From Methanobacteriota archaeon (GTDB taxonomy: Archaea > Halobacteriota > Methanosarcinia > Methanosarcinales > Methanosarcinaceae): DNA of 5,851 nt. Below the pieces are notes generated by a model, which was not told where the DNA came from, ran no database searches, and was given only the letters and a program-made list of their open reading frames with translations. The translations under genes and the position numbers were made by a program. Positions 1 to 5,603 of the stretch are shown here, piece by piece (position 1 is the stretch's first letter; the number at the start of each line of letters is the position of its first letter). The stretch lies in contig JAUPKV010000185.1 of assembly GCA_030837265.1 (NCBI GenBank), forward strand, positions 1 through 5,851, written 5' to 3'.

Positions 1-51
1 TAGAACTCATAAAAAGTGTTGGTTCACTCCTTAGATATGGTCTGCCATCTG

Positions 52-86
52 AATAAAAATAAAAATAAAAATAAAAATAAAAATAA
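52..86. repeat. Hexanucleotide tandem repeat (TAAAAA)n, about 5.8 copies
   Basis: Thymines recur exactly every six bases at 54, 60, 66, 72, 78 and 84, with A-runs between, giving an uninterrupted short tandem repeat. It ends 29 bases before the start codon of the 98-residue gene, inside the likely promoter/leader region. Tracts like this can change copy number by slippage, so the spacing of upstream elements could vary between isolates. That consequence is inference; the repeat itself is plain in the sequence. Confidence 0.9.
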
Positions 87-89
87 GAT

Positions 90-104
90 CTGAGTAATAC
101 TCAG
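90..104. promoter_or_regulatory. Perfect 7-bp palindrome running into the ribosome binding site of the 98-residue gene
   Basis: The arms CTGAGTA and TACTCAG surround a single central A, so all seven pairs match. The last two bases (103-104) are also the first two of the purine-rich ribosome binding site AGGGGG (103-108), which sits seven bases before the ATG at 116. The position suits an operator for a dimeric regulator. As RNA, a small hairpin here could also mask the ribosome binding site, although a one-base loop would force some pairs open. The symmetry is seen; the function is inferred. Confidence 0.45.
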
Positions 105-115
105 GGGGATTAGAA

Positions 116-412
116 ATGTTAGTAAATGGTAAAAAAATTGTAGTATTGTATTTAGAAGATTGGCAAAAAAGAATGATAAAGGATTTCCTTGGTGTAGACT
201 GCAATATATGGGAAGTACCGATTGAAAATGCAGGTCTTTTCAAGTATGGAGCTCCCTTTCCACCTTCCGAACATAAAAGAATGTATCTTACAAGCTGGCA
301 AATGAGAGAAATCAGAGACGAAGCTGGAATTACTTGTGATTATATAGAACTTGCAAAACATGTAATTCCTATGTATAAAGCAATACCTCCATATGGGGTA
401 CCATCTAAATAA
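116..412 (+). CDS. Small protein of two tandem 45-residue repeats; unknown function, possible substrate of the downstream radical SAM/SPASM enzyme
   Basis: The 98-residue product is not a family I can name. It consists of two diverged copies of one unit, aligned at a constant offset of 45 residues. Matching positions are Y12/Y57, L13/L58, W16/W61, Q17/Q62, R19/R64, I21/I66, D23/D68, G26/G71, C29/C74, E33/E78, K43/K88 and P47/P92. Each copy reads as a Tyr-Leu-x-x-Trp-Gln opening, an amphipathic helix-like stretch, a single Cys, and a Pro/Tyr/Gly-rich end. No signal peptide or membrane segment is visible. The start is well supported by AGGGGG at 103-108. The gene precedes a SPASM-type radical SAM gene on the same strand with no clear terminator between, so it could be that enzyme's precursor peptide, with one core per repeat. 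Equally, it may be a small repeat-domain protein unrelated to it. The coding call is firm; the role is inference. Confidence 0.8.
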   Translation: MLVNGKKIVVLYLEDWQKRMIKDFLGVDCNIWEVPIENAGLFKYGAPFPPSEHKRMYLTSWQMREIRDEAGITCDYIELAKHVIPMYKAIPPYGVPSK

Positions 413-516
413 TAGACTAAAATACTTGGGGATAGGCTTTAAGATCGCTATTTTCGCAAATGAAAAAATTCAAAGCTTTTGATTTGGCTTAACATAATAT
501 TCAATTTTAGGACTTA

Positions 517-533
517 GAGCCTGTCCGAAAAAC
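517..533. mobile_element. Possible insertion-sequence terminal repeat remnant
   Basis: The stretch GAGCCTGTCCGAAAAAC in the spacer before the radical SAM gene resembles the style of terminal inverted repeats of some archaeal insertion sequences (a CTGTCC core followed by an A-run). No matching inverted partner and no transposase fragment occur in the window, so at most this is a relic or solo end. The resemblance is from memory and weak. Confidence 0.15.
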
Positions 534-620
534 ATTGTAATTTGCGATATCTTCAAAACATCAATGGTAAATAGGAGCAGTTAATCGAAATCGGGCATTT
601 TGCATTATCTTATTCTTGAT

Positions 621-646
621 CTTATTTGAATTCTTCTTATTTGAAT
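621..646. repeat. 11-bp direct repeat upstream of the radical SAM gene
   Basis: CTTATTTGAAT occurs at 621-631 and again at 636-646, with a start-to-start distance of 15 bases. The second copy ends seven bases before the GGAG ribosome binding site of the radical SAM gene. It may be a regulatory element or simple sequence drift in AT-rich DNA. Repeat identity is exact; function is unknown. Confidence 0.5.
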
Positions 647-664
647 ATAACATGGAGCAATGTT

Positions 665-1705
665 ATGGACGAAAGCAAGTATATTCCCGAATTATGTGTG
701 TGGGAGCTTACACTAAAATGTAATATGAGATGCAAACACTGTGGTTCCAGGGCAGGCCAAGCCAGAGACAATGAACTCAAGGTTGAAGAATGTCTTGATG
801 TGGCCGAACAACTTACAGCTCTTGGATGTAAGCAGGTAACTTTCATTGGAGGGGAGGTTTTTTTATACAGAGACTGGGAGAAAATAGCAAGAAAGTTATC
901 TGAAAACGGCCTCAGTGTAAATATTATTACAAATGGTTTTTTACTTGGAGATGAACAAATTGAGCAGATAAAATATGCTAAATTAGCAAATGTAGGAATT
1001 TCTCTTGATGGAATGGAAGATAAGCACAATGATATGAGAAATGTCAGCAACTCTTTTGAAAAAATAATGAAAGCCTTTGACCTGCTCAATAAAGAAAAAA
1101 TCCCTTTAGCTGTTGTTACCAGTCTTGTTGATAGAAATTTTGAGGATTTATGGCCAATGTATGATCTTCTGGTGGAAAAAGGTGTGGAAATTTGGCAGAT
1201 TCAAATTGTAACTCCAATGGGAAATATGGCTGATAAAAAGAATGTGCTTCTGAATCCTTCAAAAGTACCCCTTATTACCAGATTCATCCGGGAAAAGCGC
1301 AATGAACAGAAAATAAGAATCTATGCAGCAGATGACATCGGGTATTTCGACGAAAATGAATTATATTTAAGAAACCGCCCAGGAACGCTTTGTGCTTGGT
1401 CAGGATGTCAGGCAGGCATGAGAGTTATTGGAATAGATAGTATAGGAAATATTAAAGGTTGCGAATCTCTGTATTCGGATGAATTTATTGAAGGCAATCT
1501 GCGTGAAGAATCCTTATCCACAATTTGGTTAAAAGAGGGAAATTTTGCATATAACAGAAATTTTGATATTACTATGCTAACGGGCAGTTGTAAGAATTGC
1601 GATAAGGGAAGTATTTGTAGAGGCGGGTGCAGAGGAGCATGTTATTTCACTACAGATTCAAAATATGAAAATCCATATTGCTGTTATCCTGGTAAAACAA
1701 TGTGA
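665..1705 (+). CDS. Radical SAM/SPASM domain protein (probable peptide or protein maturase)
   Basis: The 346-residue protein carries the radical SAM cluster motif C19-x3-C23-x2-C26, which binds the [4Fe-4S] that cleaves S-adenosylmethionine, followed by the Gly-Gly-Glu SAM-binding motif at 62-64. The C-terminus holds a full SPASM domain: C248-x12-G-x4-C266, then C309-x2-C312-x5-C318-x3-C322 and a final Cys at 339/340, enough to ligate two auxiliary clusters. C243 and C326 are additional. Known members (PqqE, AlbA, anSME, MftC) modify ribosomal peptides or proteins in the cytoplasm by C-C, C-S or oxidation chemistry. The ATG at 665 is preferred because GGAG at 654-657 precedes it by seven bases; an in-frame TTG at 626 lacks a comparable site. 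No PqqD-like recognition domain is fused. Both flanking genes on the same strand encode small Cys-containing proteins, which are candidate substrates. Fold and cofactors are near certain; the substrate is not known. Confidence 0.95.
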   Translation: MDESKYIPELCVWELTLKCNMRCKHCGSRAGQARDNELKVEECLDVAEQLTALGCKQVTFIGGEVFLYRDWEKIARKLSENGLSVNIITNGFLLGDEQIEQIKYAKLANVGISLDGMEDKHNDMRNVSNSFEKIMKAFDLLNKEKIPLAVVTSLVDRNFEDLWPMYDLLVEKGVEIWQIQIVTPMGNMADKKNVLLNPSKVPLITRFIREKRNEQKIRIYAADDIGYFDENELYLRNRPGTLCAWSGCQAGMRVIGIDSIGNIKGCESLYSDEFIEGNLREESLSTIWLKEGNFAYNRNFDITMLTGSCKNCDKGSICRGGCRGACYFTTDSKYENPYCCYPGKTM

Positions 1706-1727
1706 TATCAAGTCTCAGTAATGTGTT

Positions 1728-1756
1728 ATAAAACGGGTTTTATCTAGTTGATTTTT
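1728..1756 (+). terminator. Hairpin plus T-run terminator after the radical SAM gene
   Basis: A perfect inverted repeat (ATAAAAC at 1728-1734 and GTTTTAT at 1737-1743) lies 22 bases after the stop codon, with a T5 run about ten bases further on. The stem is AT-rich and the loop tight, so termination may rest mostly on the U-rich RNA, as is usual in archaea. It would separate the radical SAM gene from the downstream 112-residue gene. Confidence 0.5.
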
Positions 1757-1827
1757 CAAGGTAGCGTAGCAGTTTTATTAAAATAGTTATCTTAAAAATT
1801 ATTTACGGAGAATTTGAGGAAAAAATA

Positions 1828-1926
1828 ATGGTTCAAAAATTGTCGAGCCAAACCAATTCATTCTTTTTCCATCTGATTGAACTCATTCATGTCTGTCTCT
1901 TGCAAACTACACAATCTAACTGCTAA
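1828..1926 (+). CDS. Possible 32-residue small ORF with a good ribosome binding site
   Basis: An ATG at 1828 is preceded by GAGG at 1816-1819 with eight bases between, one of the better ribosome binding sites in the window. The 32-codon frame ends in TAA at 1924-1926. The product begins polar, has a short hydrophobic middle (Phe-Phe-Phe-His-Leu-Ile type) and ends with Cys. It resembles no family I know. It lies in the 267-base spacer between the radical SAM gene and the 112-residue gene. It could be a small peptide, even a maturase substrate, or a chance ORF; length alone gives no support. Confidence 0.2.
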   Translation: MVQKLSSQTNSFFFHLIELIHVCLLQTTQSNC

Positions 1927-1928
1927 AG

Positions 1929-1935
1929 TTATATA
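1929..1935 (+). promoter_or_regulatory. Putative archaeal TATA box for the 112-residue gene
   Basis: TTATATA lies 37 bases before the ATG at 1973. With the usual archaeal spacing of about 25 bases to the transcription start, this gives a leader of roughly 13-18 bases containing the GGTGG ribosome binding site. A second TTATATA at 1951-1957 is too close to the start to serve the same ATG. Assignment is by consensus and spacing only. Confidence 0.4.
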
Positions 1936-1972
1936 TCCGATCATGGAATGTTATATAGTTAGGTGGGAAAAG

Positions 1973-2311
1973 ATGAGTAAGAAAGCTAAATTTACAATTT
2001 CGGAGATATACAAATGTCGACACTGTGGTGAGATTATTCAACTTGAACCTCATCCGGTTACAATTGACCTGATCGAATATCCCAGGCGTGACAATGTTGA
2101 CGAACACATAAGACTTCAGGAAAATAGAGCAAGACTATCACGGATAGCTTATCAATCTGTTTATTTCTATAATAATTATACAGAGATTGCTCAAATCACT
2201 ATTGGTGAAGATGTTCCATTATTCCCTCACAAATGTCCGGATGGGGATTACGGTATGTGTGAATTTGAGTCATTTAAAATTCTATCCGGCGAAGAACAAT
2301 TGCAAGCATAA
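1973..2311 (+). CDS. Small protein with CxxC knuckle and distal HxC, probable zinc- or iron-binding; unknown function
   Basis: The 112-residue product opens with a short lysine-rich stretch, then C15-x2-C18-Gly in a context resembling the metal knuckle of zinc ribbons and desulforedoxin-type sites. Its C-terminal third has H86-x-C88 and C96, so a CCHC or CCCC metal site spanning the chain is plausible. The middle is polar and probably helical, with a Tyr/Phe/Asn-rich patch around 60-69. No membrane segment or signal is visible. The ATG at 1973 is chosen over an in-frame ATG at 1877 because AGGTGGG at 1961-1967 precedes it by five bases and a TATA-like box lies at the right distance. It follows the radical SAM gene on the same strand but beyond a terminator-like hairpin, so a link is possible but not shown. 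A regulator, a metal-binding accessory protein or a maturase substrate would all fit. Confidence 0.75.
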   Translation: MSKKAKFTISEIYKCRHCGEIIQLEPHPVTIDLIEYPRRDNVDEHIRLQENRARLSRIAYQSVYFYNNYTEIAQITIGEDVPLFPHKCPDGDYGMCEFESFKILSGEEQLQA

Positions 2312-2319
2312 TCTTACGA

Positions 2320-2334
2320 TTTTCATTTTTATTT
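2320..2334 (+). terminator. T-rich archaeal terminator after the 112-residue gene
   Basis: Eight bases after the TAA stop, the + strand runs T4-CA-T5-A-T3. U-rich RNA immediately after a stop codon is the typical archaeal termination signal. A further T8 run at 2582-2589 could act as a backup. Confidence 0.5.
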
Positions 2335-2630
2335 GTAACCTTCTGATTGGTAAATCGATAACATGTCACTGTGTTAGAACTATCAGGGCTTAACTGATCA
2401 TGTCATTAATACCCTATTCCCGGGAGTCCTGAGTTCAAGCCAAAGAGAACGTTTTTTAAGCTTAATAATGACCTATTTTTCCCGGATTGTTGGTTCAGCA
2501 TTATTAACTGCTGCATTTTCATTCACTGGCTTACCTTATACTAAATTTAATAGCAGTTTTTGAATGTATTAAATATATTTGTTTTTTTTGAACATATTAA
2601 TTTCTCGTTCTTTTGCTTCTCAAAGACTTT

Positions 2631-2640
2631 AAAATAAAAA
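2631..2640 (-). terminator. T-run terminator for the FAD oxidoreductase gene
   Basis: Read on the - strand, this is TTTTTATTTT, about 40 bases past the stop codon of the oxidoreductase gene. Its composition and place fit archaeal intrinsic termination. No strong stem precedes it. Confidence 0.45.
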
Positions 2641-2679
2641 CATATTCGAACTTCATTTTGGTCTTCAAAAACTCCTCAA

Positions 2680-3678
2680 TTACCTGTACCAAAGATATAA
2701 ATATTTAAGTGGGTGTTTGGCGGACAAAAACAAATATGGAATAGGATATGACAGGGGGCCCATCGTTTCAAAAATTATTCTATTCCTTTTTGAATGCTTC
2801 ATTTTTGTGAGTAAGTTTTCTTTTATCAAATCATTATACGATTCATCCTGTATTATGCTTCTTGCGGCAAGATTTGCACTCTGGAAAGCGTATCTCATTC
2901 CAAATCCCCAGAAGCCGTCCTGAAATCCCCCTGCTTCTCCTATCAGCATTGCGCCGCTCTCGTCATAATAATTTTTTCTTATCTCAAAATGACCAAAACC
3001 ACCAAATTTTTTCCCGCTGGAAATTTCTTTTTCATCAAGAAAATCCGAAAAATAATCTAGAGTATTCTGAAAAAACTCTTCCGAACGAGCCGTATCCTTG
3101 CGTCCATAAACAGTTGCAATCGTCCCATGTCCATTCCTGGTCAGGAGGTAGGAGTAGAACCCTTTAGCCAGATTCGAGCCAAAAGCCATATGGAAGCCGT
3201 TCTCGAACTTAGTAGTAAATTTAATTCCTTTTACAAAAGCGGATGCATACCTTGGGCCTGTCGCATTTACTTTAATTACCGGCAGTTCCTTTTCCTGACT
3301 ATGATTAAAATGGATTTTTACTCCCAATTTCTCGGCTTGTTTAAGTAAAGCTACATCCAGGCAGCCTTCCTTGCTTCCTCTCCTCACATAATAACATGCA
3401 TTTTTGTCTTTGCAAGTTCGCATTTTTCCCGAGTAATGCACGGTCAATTCCGATGAAGGCTCATAATCAAAAGACAAATCGATTCCGTATGATTCTATCT
3501 GTCTCAAGACATCAACTTTTTCAGACCAATTCTCTAACCCCTGCCAATCTTCATTGAACCTTTTACCAATATAACTGTTCTTTTCATAAACGTTAACCTT
3601 GTAATCATTCTTACGGAGGATTATTGCACAGGCAAGGCCGCTTATCCCTGCCCCTAAAATATTGATCTCTTTGTCCAT
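2680..3678 (-). CDS. FAD-dependent oxidoreductase, distantly geranylgeranyl reductase-like
   Basis: The 332-residue protein starts with a dinucleotide-binding Rossmann fold: GAGISG at 9-14 and the acidic residue E32 that would hold the FAD ribose. Near residues 247-266 it has a second FAD-contacting segment (Gly-Glu-Ala-Gly-Gly followed by a Trp/Phe/Gly-rich turn and an Ala-rich helix), equivalent to the GD motif of the p-hydroxybenzoate hydroxylase and geranylgeranyl reductase superfamily. It is somewhat shorter than classical archaeal geranylgeranyl reductases, and the aromatic-Phe-Pro-Lys motif expected there is replaced by a Gly-Gly-Phe-Gly stretch, so another substrate is likely. The Tyr/Leu/Pro-rich C-terminus could contact membrane or a lipid substrate. 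The start is supported by AGGTG (complement of 3684-3688) five bases before the ATG. It lies 80 bases downstream of the methyltransferase gene on the same strand, with no T-run between, so the two are probably one transcript. Confidence 0.85.
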   Translation of the reverse strand: MDKEINILGAGISGLACAIILRKNDYKVNVYEKNSYIGKRFNEDWQGLENWSEKVDVLRQIESYGIDLSFDYEPSSELTVHYSGKMRTCKDKNACYYVRRGSKEGCLDVALLKQAEKLGVKIHFNHSQEKELPVIKVNATGPRYASAFVKGIKFTTKFENGFHMAFGSNLAKGFYSYLLTRNGHGTIATVYGRKDTARSEEFFQNTLDYFSDFLDEKEISSGKKFGGFGHFEIRKNYYDESGAMLIGEAGGFQDGFWGFGMRYAFQSANLAARSIIQDESYNDLIKENLLTKMKHSKRNRIIFETMGPLSYPIPYLFLSAKHPLKYLYLWYR

Positions 3679-3758
3679 CCAAACACCTGAAGAGGGAGGA
3701 AATTTATATTATTTCCATTCTTTTTTAAGGTTTTTCCCGAATGGGCGTAATTTAAAAG

Positions 3759-4571
3759 TTATGAAGTGTTTTCAGGATAAGCTTCAATTTCAAGCCTTAT
3801 CATCCGGACATGGATAAAACCTTTTTCATCCGGAGGATTAGTTTTGATATATGAATTTATAAGTTCATTCATGAAATCTTCTTTTAAATCCTGCGGAATT
3901 TGCTGCGTGTAAGGGTGCAGGATTGAGGCAATAAGCCAATCAGAAAATCCTTTTTTTCCTTCCAGGACAAGATCTTTTGAGATCAGTTCCAGGCGTCTCA
4001 CTGAAAAACCTGCATTTTTAAGCCATTCTCCGTATTCTTCAGGTCCGTAAAACCCGAATGGAAAGAGAAAGCCCTCGAAATAAGGATTCCATTTTTCATT
4101 CTCAATCATTAAGTCAACGATTTTGAAAATTTCCACAGCATTTCCTCTTCCTCCTGATTGAGCCAGCAGTATTCCGCCGGGTTTGAGGCTTTTCCATAGA
4201 TTTTTCAGAACATGTTCCAGGTCCTTCATCCAGTGAAAAGCGGCATTTGAATAGACGATATCGAAATCAGAATCAAACGTGAGTTCATTTGCGCCCATTT
4301 GCATAAAAACAAGGTTTGGAAATTTTTCCGGAGGGTAATGGTTCCTGGCAAATGTGATCATTGCTCCGGAAAGGTCAATTCCCAGAACAGAACCCCCAGG
4401 AAGGTTTTTTGCAATTTCAGCACTAAGTTTCCCATCCCCACAGCCTACATCCAGAACTTTTTCATTTCCTTGTAAATTGAGTTTTGCAAGCAGCAAAAGT
4501 CCCCAGTCTTTTTGAGCTGAAGAATTGGATGAATACAGTTTTGGGTCCCAATTGTACATACTATATTCCAT
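3759..4571 (-). CDS. Class I SAM-dependent methyltransferase, trans-aconitate 2-methyltransferase-like
   Basis: The 270-residue protein has the Rossmann methyltransferase core: motif I VLDVGCGDG at 39-47, the ribose-binding acidic residue D66 in a GIDLS segment, an Asn-Ala-Ala-Phe-His-Trp segment at 108-113, and LKPGG after it. The opening Trp-Asp-Pro-x-x-Tyr and the NAAFHW segment are characteristic of the Tam-like subgroup, and the length is close to that of bacterial Tam (about 250 residues). Tam methylates a carboxylate of trans-aconitate, but relatives act on many small molecules, so the substrate here is uncertain. Two starts are possible, ATG at 4571 and an in-frame ATG ending at 4559, which matches the conserved N-terminus better; neither has a strong ribosome binding site. 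It is the first gene of a likely two-gene unit with the FAD oxidoreductase. Confidence 0.85.
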   Translation of the reverse strand: MEYSMYNWDPKLYSSNSSAQKDWGLLLLAKLNLQGNEKVLDVGCGDGKLSAEIAKNLPGGSVLGIDLSGAMITFARNHYPPEKFPNLVFMQMGANELTFDSDFDIVYSNAAFHWMKDLEHVLKNLWKSLKPGGILLAQSGGRGNAVEIFKIVDLMIENEKWNPYFEGFLFPFGFYGPEEYGEWLKNAGFSVRRLELISKDLVLEGKKGFSDWLIASILHPYTQQIPQDLKEDFMNELINSYIKTNPPDEKGFIHVRMIRLEIEAYPENTS

Positions 4572-4655
4572 TATCTTTATAAATAAATAATTTATGTAAA
4601 ATTAGGTTTTTAGGGTTTCTGCCTTTAAAAAATATTGTAATCTCCGGACAGAAAG

Positions 4656-4666
4656 TATTATACATA
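4656..4666 (+). promoter_or_regulatory. Putative TATA box for a leaderless HD-domain gene
   Basis: TATTATACATA is centred about 26-27 bases before the ATG at 4687, the distance at which archaeal transcription usually begins. No purine-rich ribosome binding site precedes the ATG. Together these suggest a leaderless or very short-leader mRNA. The spacer at 4572-4686 is divergent, so it must also carry the promoter of the methyltransferase gene; AT-rich boxes near 4577-4600 could serve that. Confidence 0.4.
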
Positions 4667-4686
4667 GAAGAAACAATTGAAAAAAT

Positions 4687-5496
4687 ATGAAGAAAAACGA
4701 CCTGGATTTTTTTAAAAATTGGTTTTCGGAATATGTAGATCAGTTCTCTGATTCGGACGATTTCACCCAGGATAATATAAACAGAAAAATTGAACATACA
4801 GAAAGAGTCTGTGAAAATATCCTTCTACTTGCTAAATCTGAAAAAATTGGAGAAGACGGATACAGGCTGGCTGAAACAATAGCCTTGTTTCATGATCTCG
4901 GTCGTTTTGAACAATTTATCAGGTATAAAACATTCGTAGATTCGGAATCCGAAGATCATGCTCTTCTCGGGGTTAAAATACTGGAAAGAAAGGGAGTCCT
5001 ATCTCGTCTTCCTCAAAGAGAGCAATTTCTTATTTTGAAGGCAGTGGAATACCATAGTTGTCTGGAAATTCCCGAATATTCAAAAAGCTCCGAAGAACTA
5101 CTTTTTTACTTAAAACTAATCAGAGATGCTGACAAGTTAGATATCCTGAGAGCAATGAGTGAAAGTATTAATGAAGGAGAAATTGGCCGAAATCCGGCCT
5201 TTGAGCTTTATTTGCCAGATACGGCAGGATGCTCGGAAACTATAATTCAAGATATTCTGAATAAAAAAATGGCAAAAATTAAGGATGTCAAAAATATCAA
5301 TGATTTAAAGCTTCTTCGTCTAAGCTGGCTATTTGACCTGAATTTCCCGACTAGTTTTGCGATTTTTAAAGAGCATGAATATCTGAATACGGTTATCTCC
5401 TCTCTAGCAGAGTCAGAGGGAGTAAACATTATACGGAATCAGCTTGAGGGCTATCTGGACGAAATTTGTTCGCCAGGAACTTTTACTGATAGATAA
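4687..5496 (+). CDS. HD-domain metal-dependent phosphohydrolase
   Basis: The 269-residue protein shows the HD superfamily metal ligands in order: H37 in the first helix, the signature H69-D70 within an His-Asp-Leu-Gly-Arg segment, further histidines H91 and H123, and the distal Asp in an Arg-Asp-Ala-Asp-Lys-Leu segment at 146-151 (D147 or D149). Such proteins hydrolyse phosphate mono- or diesters of nucleotides or related compounds with bound divalent metal, in the cytoplasm. The domain fills roughly residues 30-155; the remaining C-terminal 110 residues are helical-looking with no motif I recognise. There is no sign of a GYP motif, a cyclase domain or membrane helices, so a cyclic dinucleotide substrate is not supported. 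It is transcribed alone, divergent from the methyltransferase gene and convergent with the last gene. The start is the first ATG of the frame at the expected distance from a TATA box. Confidence 0.88.
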   Translation: MKKNDLDFFKNWFSEYVDQFSDSDDFTQDNINRKIEHTERVCENILLLAKSEKIGEDGYRLAETIALFHDLGRFEQFIRYKTFVDSESEDHALLGVKILERKGVLSRLPQREQFLILKAVEYHSCLEIPEYSKSSEELLFYLKLIRDADKLDILRAMSESINEGEIGRNPAFELYLPDTAGCSETIIQDILNKKMAKIKDVKNINDLKLLRLSWLFDLNFPTSFAIFKEHEYLNTVISSLAESEGVNIIRNQLEGYLDEICSPGTFTDR

Positions 5497-5523
5497 ATTT
5501 TCACTTAAAGATGGTTAGAGAAT

Positions 5524-5533
5524 AAAAAAGAAG
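5524..5533 (-). terminator. T-run terminator for the rightmost gene
   Basis: On the - strand this spot reads CTTCTTTTTT, about 70 bases beyond the stop codon of the small coiled-coil gene. T5 runs on the + strand at 5551-5555 and 5574-5578 could end the converging HD gene transcript. The 107-base spacer between the two genes holds nothing else that I can identify. Confidence 0.35.
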
Positions 5534-5603
5534 AGTCATTCCTTAAAATATTTTTATATGTGCCGTTAAGATATTTTTCGAATAAGCTTCAAAGCAGTCA
5601 AAT

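Larger units (their letters stand above)
413..664. other. Spacer of 252 bases between the repeat protein and the radical SAM gene
   Basis: No convincing gene is seen. The spacer holds a weak inverted repeat (TCAAA/TTTGA arms, 470-482), the IS-end-like stretch at 517-533 and an 11-base direct repeat just before the radical SAM ribosome binding site. It has no strong T-run after the 98-residue gene, so read-through into the radical SAM gene is possible. A separate promoter for the latter could not be assigned with confidence. Confidence 0.5.
2312..2679. other. Gene-poor spacer between convergent genes (368 bases)
   Basis: No gene is supported here. The spacer contains T-rich terminators for both converging transcripts, a T8 run at 2582-2589, a small TCCCGGGA palindrome at 2418-2425, and a loosely repeated CCTATT...CCCGG pair near 2413 and 2472. 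A 31-codon frame at 2468-2563 has no ribosome binding site. The stretch may hold a degraded gene, but I see no recognisable remnant. Confidence 0.5.

Noticed and set aside
626..664. Longer N-terminus of the radical SAM protein from a TTG at 626
   Set aside because: GGAG sits seven bases before the ATG at 665, while the TTG has no ribosome binding site and the extra residues fall within a repeat-containing AT-rich spacer.
637..1089. 150-codon - strand frame opposite the radical SAM gene
   Set aside because: It overlaps the region encoding the conserved CxxxCxxC and GGE motifs, and its product is low-complexity Ser/Leu/Phe-rich with no motif; it is a shadow frame.
1877..1972. Upstream in-frame ATG for the 112-residue gene
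   Set aside because: It has no ribosome binding site. The ATG at 1973 has AGGTGGG at the right distance and a TATA-like box upstream that would lie inside the longer version.
2187..2393. 68-codon + strand frame overlapping the end of the 112-residue gene
   Set aside because: It has no ribosome binding site, mostly overlaps a better-supported gene, and its unusual composition is typical of a chance frame.
2425..2445. tRNA T-loop-like GTTCAAGCC
   Set aside because: No acceptor stem, D-arm or anticodon arm can be drawn around it.
2468..2563. 31-codon hydrophobic frame in the convergent spacer
   Set aside because: No ribosome binding site precedes the ATG, and a T6 run lies just upstream; there is nothing to support translation.
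4561..4797. 78-codon - strand frame across the divergent spacer and the HD gene start
   Set aside because: It overlaps the N-terminus of the HD protein and the promoter spacer, and its composition is AT-driven Ile/Phe-rich.
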